Assembly: GCF_000374445.1 (NCBI RefSeq) | Contig: NZ_KB894408.1 | Span: 54,892 to 118,891 of the forward strand | Source: Actinokineospora enzanensis DSM 44649 | Lineage (GTDB): Bacteria; Actinomycetota; Actinomycetes; Mycobacteriales; Pseudonocardiaceae | Length of the DNA: 64,000 bases | Direction: 5' to 3' | In this document: piece after piece, positions 6,838 through 16,090 of the stretch | Position numbering within the stretch: the first letter of the stretch is position 1 | Layout: the number at the start of each line of letters is the position of its first letter | Notes under the pieces: model-generated | Databases searched by the model: none | The model's input: the letters and a program-made list of their open reading frames with translations, nothing else | Told to the model about the DNA's origin: nothing | Translations under genes and position numbers: made by a program

Positions 6838-8964
6838 CTAGTCAGCCTTCCTGGGTACGAGGATGTTTCTCAGGCGCCTGCCCACCCACAGCACCGGCCA
6901 CGCCGCGGCCAGCCCCACCCCGGCGGGCACCCCCTGCTGCCAACCCACGGCGGACAACTCGGGGCCCGCCTGCGGGTTGTGGTCGCCGACGCCGCGCCAC
7001 CGCGACGGCGGCAGCACGATGTAGCGGGCCTTGCCGATCACCTTGCCGAGCGGCACGACGCCACGAATGCCGCCGCCGCCCTGGAAACGGGAATCGCTGG
7101 AGTTGTTGCGGTTGTCCCCCATCACCCACAGCGTGCCCTCGGGCACAGTAACCCGCTCGAACTGCTGCTGCGAGTTCGGCACGCCGTTTTCCCAGTAGAT
7201 GTACGGTTCGTCCAACGGTTTGCCGTCGACCAGCACGCGGTTCTTGTCGTCGCAGCATTCCACGGTCTGCCCGCCGACCGCGATCACCCGTTTGACGAAA
7301 TCGCGCTCGTCCGGCGGGGCGATGCCGATGAACGACCCGGCGTAGCGCAGCCCCTTGACGAAGACGTTGGCGCCGGGGTCGGTCTTCACGTCGTGCTCGG
7401 TCCACGCGTTGGGGCCCTCGAACACGACCACGTCGCCGGGCGCCGGGTCGCGGAAGTTGTAGATGATCTTGTCGACGAACACCCGGTCGCCGTCGCAGCC
7501 GGGGCAGCCGTGCAGGGTCTGCTCCATCGAGCCGGACGGGATCGAGTAGACGCGGCCGATGAAGTGCTGGATCAGGAAGGTCAGCAGCAGCGCCACGGCC
7601 ACCAGGGTGAGGATCTCCCGCCACAGCGGCTGCCTGCGCGGCGGCCTGCGGTGCCTGCCGCGCTTGCGGCCCTCGCGCTCGTCGACGCGTTCACGGCGGG
7701 AACGGCCGGAGTTGCCCGGGTACTTCTCCAGGGTGCGGGCCCGCACGCGCGGGATCAGCGCGGTGAGGTCGGCGTCGTAGCGCGGCGGCTCGCCCTTGCC
7801 GTCCGACGGGCCCGCGGTCTCATCGGACTGTTCGGACTCCTCGGTGTCGTCCTCGGGTTTGGTGGCGAGGCCCGCGCGCTCGGAGAGGTCGTCGGTGTCC
7901 TCCTCCGGGTCCTCGATGTCCGGATCACCCAGCAGTTCGGGGACCGGCGAGAGGTCGTTGCGGGAAGCCCAAGCGGGACGCGACCTCTCTCCCGGCGCGG
8001 GCAGGTCGGTCCGTGACGTGGACCCTGCCTGCGGCGGATCGACCGGGGGCATCCCCGGCCGGGAAGGCGGGTTCATGTTCGGACGCGGACCGACGACCGG
8101 CATGTTCGGGTGCGAAACAGAACCGGCGCCCGGTGGGGGGTTCTGACGCGAGACAGGACCGGCCGGGGGCAGGTTCGGCCGCGAGGGCGGACCGACCGGG
8201 GCCATGCCGGGCCGGGACGGCGGGTTCGCGTCCGGACGAGGACCAGGCGCGCCCGGACGAGGTCCGGCGACCGACAGGTTGGGGTACGACGCGGCGCCAC
8301 CGCCAACCGGCGGCAGGTTCGGGCGCGACGGCGGGCCGACCACCGGGAGGTCCGTGCGGGACCCGGGCGGCCGAGGCGACCCGCCCGTCGACCGCGGCAG
8401 CGGCGGCAGGGTCGGATCGGTGTCGTCGGTCGGCACCATGCGGGCATGATGCGCGTCCCCGCCGCGGGTCACATCCCCATCCGGCTGCCGCGCCGGAGTG
8501 CTGCCCGATCGGGTGTGGGTGTCGCCCGACCGGGAACGCTCGGCGGAGCGACTGGCCGCCTCCGGGAACCAGTCCGTGCCCGGGTCACGCCGCGGCGGCA
8601 CCTGGCCGGGCGGCTGTTCCCCTGGCACCGGCTGACCGAACCAGAACCCCGGGTCGGCAGGCGTCACCTCGGGCAGGTCCGGCACCTCGGGCACCGGCCT
8701 GGGCGAGGCGCCCGAGCGGGAACCCGGCTGCGGTCTGCGGGAGATCGGCTCGGTGTCGGTGGTGTCTCCCGCCACCGGGAAGCCGTTGAGCCGCACCCCG
8801 TTGAGCGGGCCGCCCTTGCTCGTGCCGTTGGACCGCGCCGGGCCACGCCTGCTGATCGGCTCGGTCGGCTTGTTCTCGTCGCGCGCGGCACCGCCCGCCC
8901 CGCGGGAGCGCTCCGGCTCCGTCACGTCGTCGGGCGGCATTCGGCGAGGAGGGCGGTCGACCAC
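6838..8964 (-). CDS. lepB: Signal peptidase I, paralog 3 with long Pro-rich N-terminal extension
   Basis: At 708 residues this is more than twice the usual length. The first 445 residues are cytoplasmic by predicted topology and low complexity: Pro/Arg/Ser/Gly-rich with imperfect repeats such as PPSRPNLPPVG and PNMNPPSRPGMPPV, then an acidic stretch and a basic Arg cluster just before the membrane segment (about 446-470). The enzyme part is intact: PSGSM with catalytic Ser479, FVKRVIAVGG with Lys558, GDNRNNSSDSR, and the LHGCPGC and ECC cysteines. Start GTG 8964 is uncertain; ATG nine codons in (8940) is an alternative. It is the promoter-proximal lepB, 36 bp after rplS. Confidence 0.9.
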   Translation of the reverse strand: MVDRPPRRMPPDDVTEPERSRGAGGAARDENKPTEPISRRGPARSNGTSKGGPLNGVRLNGFPVAGDTTDTEPISRRPQPGSRSGASPRPVPEVPDLPEVTPADPGFWFGQPVPGEQPPGQVPPRRDPGTDWFPEAASRSAERSRSGDTHTRSGSTPARQPDGDVTRGGDAHHARMVPTDDTDPTLPPLPRSTGGSPRPPGSRTDLPVVGPPSRPNLPPVGGGAASYPNLSVAGPRPGAPGPRPDANPPSRPGMAPVGPPSRPNLPPAGPVSRQNPPPGAGSVSHPNMPVVGPRPNMNPPSRPGMPPVDPPQAGSTSRTDLPAPGERSRPAWASRNDLSPVPELLGDPDIEDPEEDTDDLSERAGLATKPEDDTEESEQSDETAGPSDGKGEPPRYDADLTALIPRVRARTLEKYPGNSGRSRRERVDEREGRKRGRHRRPPRRQPLWREILTLVAVALLLTFLIQHFIGRVYSIPSGSMEQTLHGCPGCDGDRVFVDKIIYNFRDPAPGDVVVFEGPNAWTEHDVKTDPGANVFVKGLRYAGSFIGIAPPDERDFVKRVIAVGGQTVECCDDKNRVLVDGKPLDEPYIYWENGVPNSQQQFERVTVPEGTLWVMGDNRNNSSDSRFQGGGGIRGVVPLGKVIGKARYIVLPPSRWRGVGDHNPQAGPELSAVGWQQGVPAGVGLAAAWPVLWVGRRLRNILVPRKAD

Positions 8965-9000
8965 GCACCCGAGAGTACGGGGTCGGGTGTGCTGACCGCG

Positions 9001-9360
9001 TCAGGAAGCGGTCTGCGGCTCGCGCTTCTCCTTGATCTTCGCGGCCTTGCCGCGCAGCTCACGGAGGTAGTAGAGCTTCGCCCGGCGGACGTCGCCGCGG
9101 CGGGCGACCTCGATCTCGGCGATGTTGGGGGTGTGCACCGGGAAGGTGCGCTCCACGCCGACGCCGAAGGAGACCTTGCGGACGGTGAAGGTCTCGCGGA
9201 TCCCGCCGCCCTGGCGGCGGATGACGACACCCTGGAACACCTGGACCCGCGAGCGCGAGCCCTCGATGACGCGGACGTGGACCTTGAGGGTGTCACCCGG
9301 GCGGAAGTCCGGGATGTCGGAACGCAGCGACTTGGCGTCCAGGGCATCCAGGGTGTTCAT
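9001..9360 (-). CDS. rplS: 50S ribosomal protein L19
   Basis: Structural protein at the 30S-50S interface. Its 119 residues match L19 throughout ([67 protein letters not shown]). The ATG at 9360 has GAGGA upstream. It sits between trmD and lepB, the conserved rpsP-rimM-trmD-rplS-lepB order. A 125-bp gap separates it from trmD, enough for its own promoter. Confidence 0.98.
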   Translation of the reverse strand: MNTLDALDAKSLRSDIPDFRPGDTLKVHVRVIEGSRSRVQVFQGVVIRRQGGGIRETFTVRKVSFGVGVERTFPVHTPNIAEIEVARRGDVRRAKLYYLRELRGKAAKIKEKREPQTAS

Positions 9361-9485
9361 CGGTAGTCCGTCCTCGTCTTCGCGGAGATGTCATACGTCC
9401 CGGCCGGGGGCGTCGCGAGATGCGACACTCCGACCTGGGAAGGGCATGTGGGCCGCGCCGTATGGGCGGCAACCCGGAAAGTATG

Positions 9486-10256
9486 TCAGACGGGATCTCG
9501 GGATCCGAAATCGGGCTCCGTCCGCAGCCGGTCCAGCATAGCCCGATCGTGTTTGTCCAGCTGTTCGGGCGGTAACGCGGCGAGGAGGTCCGGGCGCCGA
9601 TGGTGGGTGCGCTCCAGGGCCCGGTCGCGCCGCCAGCGGGCGATGGCGCCGTGGTTGCCGGAGCGCAGCACCTCGGGCACCGGCCGGTCCCGCCACACCT
9701 CGGGCCGGGTGTAGCTGGGGCCCTCCAGCAGGCCGTCGGAGAACGAGTCCTGCTGGGCGGAGACCGGGTTGCCCAGCACGCCGGGCAGCAGCCTGGCCAC
9801 CGCCTCGACCATGACCATGACCGCGACCTCGCCGCCGACCAGCACGTAGTCGCCGATGGAGACCTCGTCCACCGGCATCCGGGTGGCCGCGTCGTCGATC
9901 ACCCGCTGGTCGATGCCCTCGTAGCGGCCGCAGGCGAACACCAGCCGCTCCTCGGCGGCCAGCTCGTGCGCCATGGCCTGGGTGAACGGCCTGCCCGCCG
10001 GGGTGGGCACGACCAGCCGCGGGGTGGGTCCGGCGCAGACCTCGTCCAGCGCCTCGCCCCAGACCTGGGGCTTCATCACCATGCCGGGGCCGCCGCCGTA
10101 CGGGCTGTCGTCCACGGCCTTGTGCACGTCGTAGGTCCACCGACGCAGGTCGTGCACGGCCACGTCGAGCAGGCCGCGCTCGATGGCGCGGCCGAGCAGC
10201 GCGCCGCGCAGCGGCTCCAGGTAGTCCGGGAAGATCGTGACGATGTCGACGCGCAC
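9486..10256 (-). CDS. trmD: tRNA (guanine-N1)-methyltransferase
   Basis: SPOUT-class enzyme that methylates G37 of tRNAs and prevents +1 frameshifting. The 256 residues include the start [15 protein letters not shown], the [13 protein letters not shown] motif, the trefoil-knot SAM site ([38 protein letters not shown]) and [11 protein letters not shown]. The GTG at 10256 shares a base with the rimM stop (TAGTG), so it is tightly coupled to rimM. The C-terminus is a little longer than in many relatives. Confidence 0.97.
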   Translation of the reverse strand: MRVDIVTIFPDYLEPLRGALLGRAIERGLLDVAVHDLRRWTYDVHKAVDDSPYGGGPGMVMKPQVWGEALDEVCAGPTPRLVVPTPAGRPFTQAMAHELAAEERLVFACGRYEGIDQRVIDDAATRMPVDEVSIGDYVLVGGEVAVMVMVEAVARLLPGVLGNPVSAQQDSFSDGLLEGPSYTRPEVWRDRPVPEVLRSGNHGAIARWRRDRALERTHHRRPDLLAALPPEQLDKHDRAMLDRLRTEPDFGSRDPV

Positions 10257-10771
10257 TACTCGATCAGGCCTTCCGGCGGGTCGAGCAGGACGTACCCGGC
10301 GCGCACGTCCACCTCGGGGACGATCTGGCGGACGAACGGGACGAGCACCTCGGTGCCGTCCGGCCGGTCCACGACCAGCAGCTCGCCCGCCGGGCTGTGG
10401 CCGATCTCGCGGACGGTGCCGATCTCGGTGCCGTCGCGCAGTCGGGCGGCCAGGCCCTCCAGCTCGTGGTCGTAGAACTCGTCCGGGTCGTCGATCGCAG
10501 GCAGGTCCGCCGGGTCGGCCAGTAGCAGCGCGCCGCGCAGGCCCTCGGCCGCGGTGCGGTCGGGCACCTCGGCGAAGCGGACGAGCAGCCGACCGGAGTG
10601 TTCCCGGACGGCCGTCACCGTCAGCGCGCGGTCGGCGGCGCCGCGCACCCGCGCGGTGACGACCGCGTCCAGGGCGAAGCGCCGTTCGGGCGAGTCGGTG
10701 CGCACGTCGACGGCGAGCTCGCCGGTGATGCCGTGCGCCTTCGCGACCCGCCCGACCAGGACGAGATCCAT
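10256..10771 (-). CDS. rimM: 16S rRNA processing protein RimM
   Basis: 30S assembly factor that binds S19 and helps mature the 3' domain of 16S rRNA. The N-terminal barrel is seen in [17 protein letters not shown] and the PRC-barrel C-terminal domain in [27 protein letters not shown] and [15 protein letters not shown]. Start taken at ATG 10771 (171 residues), preceded by GGATGG; ATG 10780 is the alternative, and an upstream frame to 10852 would run into khpA. It lies between khpA and trmD in the ribosomal operon. Confidence 0.95.
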   Translation of the reverse strand: MDLVLVGRVAKAHGITGELAVDVRTDSPERRFALDAVVTARVRGAADRALTVTAVREHSGRLLVRFAEVPDRTAAEGLRGALLLADPADLPAIDDPDEFYDHELEGLAARLRDGTEIGTVREIGHSPAGELLVVDRPDGTEVLVPFVRQIVPEVDVRAGYVLLDPPEGLIE

Positions 10772-10802
10772 TGCCGCCATCCGTCGCAGATTCCGATCGT
10801 GC

Positions 10803-11042
10803 TCAGTGATCGGTGTCGACGACGTCCACGCGGATGCCGCGACCGCCGACACCGGCCATCACGGTCCGCAGCGCGGTCGCCGTGCGGCCGCCCCGGCCGA
10901 TCACCTTGCCGAGGTCGTCCGGGTTGACGTGCACCTCAAGGGTGCGCCCGCGGCGGGTGGTGACCAGCTCGACCTGCACGTCGTCGGGGTTGTCGACGAT
11001 GCCGCGCACCAGGTGCTCCAGGGCGTCCGCGAGGGCGCTCAC
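10803..11042 (-). CDS. khpA: KH-domain RNA-binding protein KhpA (YlqC)
   Basis: Small RNA-binding protein of 79 residues with one KH domain ([21 protein letters not shown], containing the GxxG loop) ending in VDVVDTDH. In Gram-positive bacteria KhpA pairs with KhpB and affects cell division and RNA metabolism. The start is GTG 11042, which overlaps the rpsP stop as GTGA. The place between rpsP and rimM is standard in actinobacteria and firmicutes. Confidence 0.94.
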   Translation of the reverse strand: MSALADALEHLVRGIVDNPDDVQVELVTTRRGRTLEVHVNPDDLGKVIGRGGRTATALRTVMAGVGGRGIRVDVVDTDH

Positions 11043-11482
11043 TCGGCCGCGGCCTCGGTCTCGGCGGACTCGGCGGGCTTGTCCTCGGTCTTGCGGGCGG
11101 GCTTCTTGCGCGGGGTGGTCGCGTCGGTGGTGGGCTCCTCGCCCGCCGCCTTCAGCGCCGCCTCGAACAGCTCCTGCTTGCTCGGCTTGGCCTCGGCCAC
11201 CCGCAGGGTGCCCTCGGTGCCCGGCAGGCCCTTGAACTTCTGCCAGTCGCCGGTGACCTTGAGCAGGTGCTCGACGGCCTCGGTGGGCAGCGCGCCGACG
11301 CCCAGCCAGTACTGCGCCCGCTCGGAGTCCACCTCGATGAGGCTGGGCTCCTGCTTGGGGCTGTACCGGCCGATCGTCTCGATCGCCTTGCCATCGCGGC
11401 GGGTGCGCGCGTCGGCGACGATGATGCGGTAGTACGGCGCGCGGATCTTTCCGAGGCGCTGCAGCTTGATCTTGACGGCCAC
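11039..11482 (-). CDS. rpsP: 30S ribosomal protein S16
   Basis: Assembly protein of the 30S body. Residues 1-80 are canonical S16 ([38 protein letters not shown]). The protein is 147 residues because of an actinobacterial-type C-terminal tail rich in Ala, Glu, Lys and Pro, which looks disordered. GTG start at 11482 with AGGAG upstream. It is the first gene of rpsP-khpA-rimM-trmD and is translationally coupled to khpA. Confidence 0.98.
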   Translation of the reverse strand: MAVKIKLQRLGKIRAPYYRIIVADARTRRDGKAIETIGRYSPKQEPSLIEVDSERAQYWLGVGALPTEAVEHLLKVTGDWQKFKGLPGTEGTLRVAEAKPSKQELFEAALKAAGEEPTTDATTPRKKPARKTEDKPAESAETEAAAE

Positions 11483-11619
11483 GGGTAGGGGTGCTCCTCA
11501 AAGCTCTCGGTCGTGCGGTGTCGGCGGGACGATCCGCGTGGGGAATTGCGGGTCGCCACATCCGGAGGTCTAGGCGTCACGGCACGGTGAGAGGGTCCGG
11601 CCACGACGGACAGCGGGTA

Positions 11620-11649
11620 ATTGTGCCAGACGCGCGGCGCGGGGGAGAA
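11620..11649 (-). promoter_or_regulatory. Possible promoter of the rpsP operon
   Basis: On the minus strand TTCTCC (11649-11644) is followed after 18 bp by CACAAT (11625-11620), a good actinobacterial -10 in an otherwise very GC-rich gap. It would give a leader of about 130 nt before the rpsP start. The -35 match is poor. Confidence 0.4.
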
Positions 11650-11657
11650 CCCGCGGG

Positions 11658-12413
11658 TCATCCGGCGAACGGGACGAGCCGGATCCCGGCCTCGGCCAGG
11701 GCCGCGCGGACGGCTCGCGCGTGCCGCACGGCGCCGGGGGTGTCGCCGTGCAGGCACAGCGAGCGGGCGGACGTGGCCAGCACGGATCCGTCGACGGCGA
11801 CCAGCTCGCCCGCGGTGGCGAGGCGGACGGCGCGGGCCACGACGGCGTCGGTGTCGGTGAGCAACGCCTCAGGTTCGCCGCGCGGGACGAGGGTGCCCGC
11901 CGGGGTGTAGCCGCGGTCGGCGAAGGCCTCCTGGACCGGGGTCAGGCCCGCGGTCTCGGCGGCGGCGAGCAGGCGGGAGCCGGGCAGGCCGAGCACGGGC
12001 AGGTCGCCGAACGCGCGGACCCCGGCGACCACGGCGGCGGCCTGGGCCTCGTGGTGGACGGTGGCGTTGTAGAGGGCACCGTGCGGTTTCACGTACGACA
12101 CCCGGGTGCCCGCCGCGCGCGCGAAAGCCGCCAACGCGCCCACCTGGTAGAGCACTTCGTCGGCCAGCCGCTCGGGCTCGACGTCGATGAACCGCCGGCC
12201 GAACCCGGCCAGGTCGCGGTAGGAGATCTGGGCGCCGACGGCCACGCCCCGGGCGGCGGCGGCCGCGCAGACCGCGCGCATGGTGCTCGCGTCGCCCGCG
12301 TGAAAGCCGCAGGCCACGTTGGCGGAGGTGACGACGTCCAGCAGCGCCTCGTCGTCGCCCAGCCGCCACACCCCGAAGCCCTCGCCCAGGTCGCTGTTGA
12401 GGTCCAGCGTCAC
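11658..12413 (-). CDS. pxpA: 5-oxoprolinase subunit A (LamB/YcsF family)
   Basis: PxpA with PxpB and PxpC hydrolyses 5-oxoproline to glutamate using ATP. The 251-residue protein has the family signatures LNSDLGEGFG, TSANVACGFHAGD, VKPHGALYN and LCLHGD near the end. Start is GTG 12413, overlapping the stop of the upstream membrane-protease gene as GTGA; the longer open frame upstream is a shadow of that gene. pxpB and pxpC are not in the window. Confidence 0.93.
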   Translation of the reverse strand: MTLDLNSDLGEGFGVWRLGDDEALLDVVTSANVACGFHAGDASTMRAVCAAAAARGVAVGAQISYRDLAGFGRRFIDVEPERLADEVLYQVGALAAFARAAGTRVSYVKPHGALYNATVHHEAQAAAVVAGVRAFGDLPVLGLPGSRLLAAAETAGLTPVQEAFADRGYTPAGTLVPRGEPEALLTDTDAVVARAVRLATAGELVAVDGSVLATSARSLCLHGDTPGAVRHARAVRAALAEAGIRLVPFAG

Positions 12414-13183
12414 TTCATCACCCCCAGGCTGATCAGCAGCACGGCAAGGGCGGGCAGGAAGTTGTTGAACTGGTGGGTGACGATGCTCGCCCCGAGCCTG
12501 CCGGTGTAGAGCCGGGCCAGGCCGATCGGGATGCCGATGACCAGCAGCAGCGAGGTGCGCAGCGGTTCCAGGTGGCTGACCGCGAAGATCACGGTGGTGA
12601 GCGCGAACACCGCCCAGCGGCCCCAGCGCAGCCGCTCCAGCGCCCCCCACAGCAGGCCGCGGTAGATGACCTCCTCGAACAGCGGGCCGACCAGCCAGAC
12701 GTAGAGGAACAGCACGATCGCGGCGGCGACCGGCATCTTCTGGTTGTCCACCAGGGCACCCAGCGAGGAGGTGGCGTTCTCCTCGCCGACGACCCTGGTC
12801 CAGATGCCCGCGGCGATGGTGGTGCAGACCAGGCCGATGAGCCCGAACTTGAAGCCCGCGCGCAGGTCGGCGCGGTTGTAGGAGAGCTTGAGGTCGATCC
12901 GCGGTCCGTTGCCGCGCACCTTGGTGACCAGCAGCGTGGCCAGGGTGGCCAGGGCGGTGGGCACGATGGTGCCGACCAGGATCACCGCGACCGAGTCGGT
13001 CCGCTCCGGGCCCGCCATGCCGATCAGCGCGTTGATCACGACCGCGGACAGCACGAACACCGCGAAGACGAACAGGAACGCGCCGAACCCCCAGCGGTGG
13101 TCACGCGTGGGCGACGGGGTCACGGCAGGCAGGGACGGGGTCGTCGGGGTGGCGGTCGGCTCCCCCGGCGGTGGTGGTGCCAT
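12410..13183 (-). CDS. CPBP family intramembrane metalloprotease
   Basis: Membrane protein of the Abi/CAAX-protease (CPBP) family; members cleave prenylated or membrane substrates or act in bacteriocin self-immunity, and the substrate here is unknown. The 257 residues contain about six to eight hydrophobic segments after a Pro/Thr-rich cytoplasmic N-terminus. The proposed active-site motifs are present: FEEVIYRGLLWG (EExxxR), FAVSHLEP and THQFNN. It is coupled to pxpA by a GTGA overlap, a combination without obvious functional logic. Confidence 0.87.
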   Translation of the reverse strand: MAPPPPGEPTATPTTPSLPAVTPSPTRDHRWGFGAFLFVFAVFVLSAVVINALIGMAGPERTDSVAVILVGTIVPTALATLATLLVTKVRGNGPRIDLKLSYNRADLRAGFKFGLIGLVCTTIAAGIWTRVVGEENATSSLGALVDNQKMPVAAAIVLFLYVWLVGPLFEEVIYRGLLWGALERLRWGRWAVFALTTVIFAVSHLEPLRTSLLLVIGIPIGLARLYTGRLGASIVTHQFNNFLPALAVLLISLGVMK

Positions 13184-13267
13184 CGCCCCTCCCCCGTGTG
13201 TCCGGTCCGTTTCGCTGTGACTCTTCCTGGACTCTTCCCGCTCCCCCGTCGGATTGGCGTGCGGTGC

Positions 13268-14341
13268 CTAGCGGACGACCCTGCCTCTCAGGATGATCCG
13301 TTTCGGCGCGCGCAGCACCGCGAGGTCCTTGCGCGGGTCGTCGTCGAAGGCCAGCAGGTCGGCGGCGGTGCCCTCGTCCAGGTTCGACCAGCCGAGCCAG
13401 CCGCGGGCGGCCCAGGAGGCGGCGCCGAGGGCGTCCTCGGCGGACATGCCGACCCGGTGCAGCGCGGTGACCTCGTCCACGATGCGGCCGTGCTCGATGC
13501 CGCCGCCCGCGTCGGTGCCCGCGTAGACCGGCACGCCCGCCTCGATGGCCTTGCCGACCGTGTCGCCGACGCGGGCGTGCAGGGCGCGCATGTGGTCGGC
13601 GTAGGCCGGGTACTTGTCGGCCTTGGCGGCGATGTCCGGGAAGTTCTCGATGTTGATCAGGGTGGGGACCAGCGCGGTGCCGCGCCGGGCCATCTCGGCG
13701 ATCACCTCGTCGGACAGGCCGGTGCCGTGCTCGATGCAGTCGATACCGGCGTTGACCAAGCCGGGCAGGGCGTCCTCGCCGAACACGTGCGCGGTGACGC
13801 GGGCGCCCGCGGCGTGCGCGACGGCGATGGCCTCGGCCAGCACGTCGTCCGGCCAGAGCGGGGCGAGGTCGCCGTGCGCGCGGTCGATCCAGTCGCCGAC
13901 CAGCTTGACCCAGCCGTCGCCGTACTCGACCTGCTCGGCGACCGCGGCAGGCAGCCGCTCGGGCTCGCCGACGTCGATGCCCAGGTGCGGGATGTAGCGC
14001 TTGGGGCGGGCCAGGTGCCTGCCCGCGCGGACGATCCGGGGCAGGTCAAGGCGTTCCTGCAACGGGCGGGTGTCCAGCGGGGAGCCGCAGTCGCGCAGGA
14101 GCAGTGTGCCCGCGTCGCGGTCGGTCTCGGCTTGGGTGGCCGCGGTGTCCAGGTCGACCGGCCCCTGTGGACCGATCCCCACGTGGCAGTGCGCGTCGAC
14201 CAGGCCGGGCAGCAGGAAACCGCCGTCGACCACGGTCTCCGCGGCGGGCACCGGCCGGGTGCGGACCCGGCCGTTGACCACCCAGAGGTCCCGCTCCTCG
14301 GCACCGGGGAGCAGGACCCCGCGCACGTGCAGCGCGGTCAC
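13268..14341 (-). CDS. Metal-dependent amidohydrolase (imidazolonepropionase-like)
   Basis: Amidohydrolase-superfamily hydrolase of 357 residues; the substrate cannot be assigned. Metal and catalytic positions are visible: GLVDAHCHVG (HxH), WVKLVGDW (candidate metal-bridging lysine), VTAHVFGEDAL, CIEHGTGLS and VYAGTDAGG with the final Asp. The flanking small beta domain is split between N- and C-termini (VNGRVRTRPV; AADLLAFDDDPRKDL). The GTG start overlaps the ffh stop as GTGA, so it is probably translated with ffh, though no role in protein targeting is known. Confidence 0.88.
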   Translation of the reverse strand: MTALHVRGVLLPGAEERDLWVVNGRVRTRPVPAAETVVDGGFLLPGLVDAHCHVGIGPQGPVDLDTAATQAETDRDAGTLLLRDCGSPLDTRPLQERLDLPRIVRAGRHLARPKRYIPHLGIDVGEPERLPAAVAEQVEYGDGWVKLVGDWIDRAHGDLAPLWPDDVLAEAIAVAHAAGARVTAHVFGEDALPGLVNAGIDCIEHGTGLSDEVIAEMARRGTALVPTLINIENFPDIAAKADKYPAYADHMRALHARVGDTVGKAIEAGVPVYAGTDAGGGIEHGRIVDEVTALHRVGMSAEDALGAASWAARGWLGWSNLDEGTAADLLAFDDDPRKDLAVLRAPKRIILRGRVVR

Positions 14342-15882
14342 GGCTTCTTCTTCTGGTTCTTCGGGAAGTTGAGCCGGGACGGGTCGAAACCGGGCGGCAG
14401 CGCGTCGAGACCGGACAGACCGGGCGGGATCTCGTTGAGGCCGGGCGGCATGCCGGACAGGTCCGGGAAGCCCGCGGGCAGCCCGCCGCGCGCCTTGGGC
14501 GGGGTCGGGCCGCGGCCCTTGCCCTTCTTGCCCTTGCGCGGCTTGGCCTGCTTGCGGGTGGCCGAGCGGCCCGGCATGCCGAACCGGCCCGCCATCTGCT
14601 GCATCATCTTCTTCGCCTCGAAGAAGCGGTTGACCAGGTCGTTGACCTCGCGGACCTGCACGCCGGAGCCGTTGGCGATGCGCAGCCTGCGCGAGGCGTT
14701 GATCATCTTGGGGTCGGCGCGCTCGGCCGGGGTCATGCCGCGGATGATCGCCTGCAGCCGGTCGATGTGCTTCTCGTCCACCTGGGCCAGCGCGTCCTTC
14801 ATCTGGCCCGCGCCGGGCAGCATGCCCAGCAGGTTGGCGATCGGCCCCATCTTGCGCACCGCGAGCATCTGCTCCAGGAAGTCCTCCAGGGTCAGCTCGC
14901 CGGAGCCGATCTTGGCCGCGGCCTTCTCCGCCTGCTCCTGGTCGAAGTGCTGCTCGGCCTGCTCGATCAGGGTGAGCACGTCGCCCATGCCCAGGATCCG
15001 GGAGGCCATCCGGTCCGGGTGGAAGGCGTCGAAGTCCGCCAGCTTCTCGCCGTTGGAGGCGAACATGATCGGCGCGCCGGTGACCTCGCGGACCGACAGC
15101 GCGGCACCGCCGCGGGCGTCGCCGTCGAGCTTGGTGAGCACCACGCCGGTGAAGCCGACGCCGTCCCGGAACGCCTCGGCGGTGGTCACCGCGTCCTGGC
15201 CGATCATGGCGTCGACCACGAACAGGACCTCGTCGGCGGCGACCGCGGCCTTGATGTCCGCGGCCTGGCGCATCAGCTCCTCGTCCACGCCAAGCCGACC
15301 GGCGGTGTCGACCACCACGATGTCGTGCTGGCCGCGACGGGCCTCGTCGATGCCGCGGCGGGCCACGTCGACCGGGTCGCCGACGCCGTTGCCCGGCTCG
15401 GGGGCGAACACGGTGACGCCCGCGCGCTCGCCGACGACCTGCAGCTGGGTGACCGCGTTGGGGCGCTGGAGGTCGCAGGCGACCAGCATCGGGGCGTGTC
15501 CCTGGGCCTTGAGCCAGCGCGCCAGCTTGCCCGCCAGGGTCGTCTTACCGGCACCCTGCAGACCCGCCAGCATGATCACCGTCGGCGGGTTCTTGGCCAG
15601 GTTGAGCCTGCGGGTCTCGCCGCCCAGGATGGCGACCAGTTCCTCGTTGACGATCTTGACGACCTGCTGGGCCGGGTTCAGCGCTGCGGAGACCTCGGCG
15701 CCCTTGGCGCGCTCCTTGATCCGCGCGATGAACGTGCGCACGACCGGCAGCGCGACATCGGCCTCCAGCAGCGCGATCCGGATCTCGCGGGCGGTGGCGT
15801 CGATGTCGGCGTCGCTCAGCCGCCCCTTGCCCCGCAGGTTCTGCAGGACCGAGGTGAGCCGATCGGAGAGGGTGTCGAACAC
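14338..15882 (-). CDS. ffh: Signal recognition particle protein Ffh
   Basis: GTPase that binds signal sequences and 4.5S RNA and delivers ribosomes to FtsY. The N domain begins FDTLSDRLTSVLQNLRGKGRL. The G domain has G1 GLQGAGKTT, then DTAGRLGVDEELM and TKLDGDARGGAALS. The M domain has KMGPIANLLGMLPG and a Met-rich helix (KKMMQQMAGRFGM). The tail is Gly/Pro/Lys-rich. I place the start at GTG 15882 (514 residues), with GGAG upstream; a longer open frame to 16017 lacks homology. Confidence 0.97.
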   Translation of the reverse strand: MFDTLSDRLTSVLQNLRGKGRLSDADIDATAREIRIALLEADVALPVVRTFIARIKERAKGAEVSAALNPAQQVVKIVNEELVAILGGETRRLNLAKNPPTVIMLAGLQGAGKTTLAGKLARWLKAQGHAPMLVACDLQRPNAVTQLQVVGERAGVTVFAPEPGNGVGDPVDVARRGIDEARRGQHDIVVVDTAGRLGVDEELMRQAADIKAAVAADEVLFVVDAMIGQDAVTTAEAFRDGVGFTGVVLTKLDGDARGGAALSVREVTGAPIMFASNGEKLADFDAFHPDRMASRILGMGDVLTLIEQAEQHFDQEQAEKAAAKIGSGELTLEDFLEQMLAVRKMGPIANLLGMLPGAGQMKDALAQVDEKHIDRLQAIIRGMTPAERADPKMINASRRLRIANGSGVQVREVNDLVNRFFEAKKMMQQMAGRFGMPGRSATRKQAKPRKGKKGKGRGPTPPKARGGLPAGFPDLSGMPPGLNEIPPGLSGLDALPPGFDPSRLNFPKNQKKKP

Positions 15883-16090
15883 GGGTGCGGCACTCCAGCC
15901 TTGCGGGTCGGGTCGAATCGGGCCGCACGCGGTGCGGCTCACTGGTCGAGCGTAGTCGCCCCGGGCCCCTGCCCGCCGCGATGTCCTTGACCTGGCACCC
16001 CCGGAGCCTGTGGACAACTCGGCGCGGGCCGTCGAACACCGGTGCTAGCTTCGCCCGGTCCGAGCAGGATTTCGTTGAGGGGGCCGGGAA

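Noticed and set aside
12473-15955. A 1160-residue plus-strand open frame opposite CPBP, amidohydrolase and ffh
   Set aside because: It is antisense to conserved proteins, and its translation mirrors their codons in a fixed frame.
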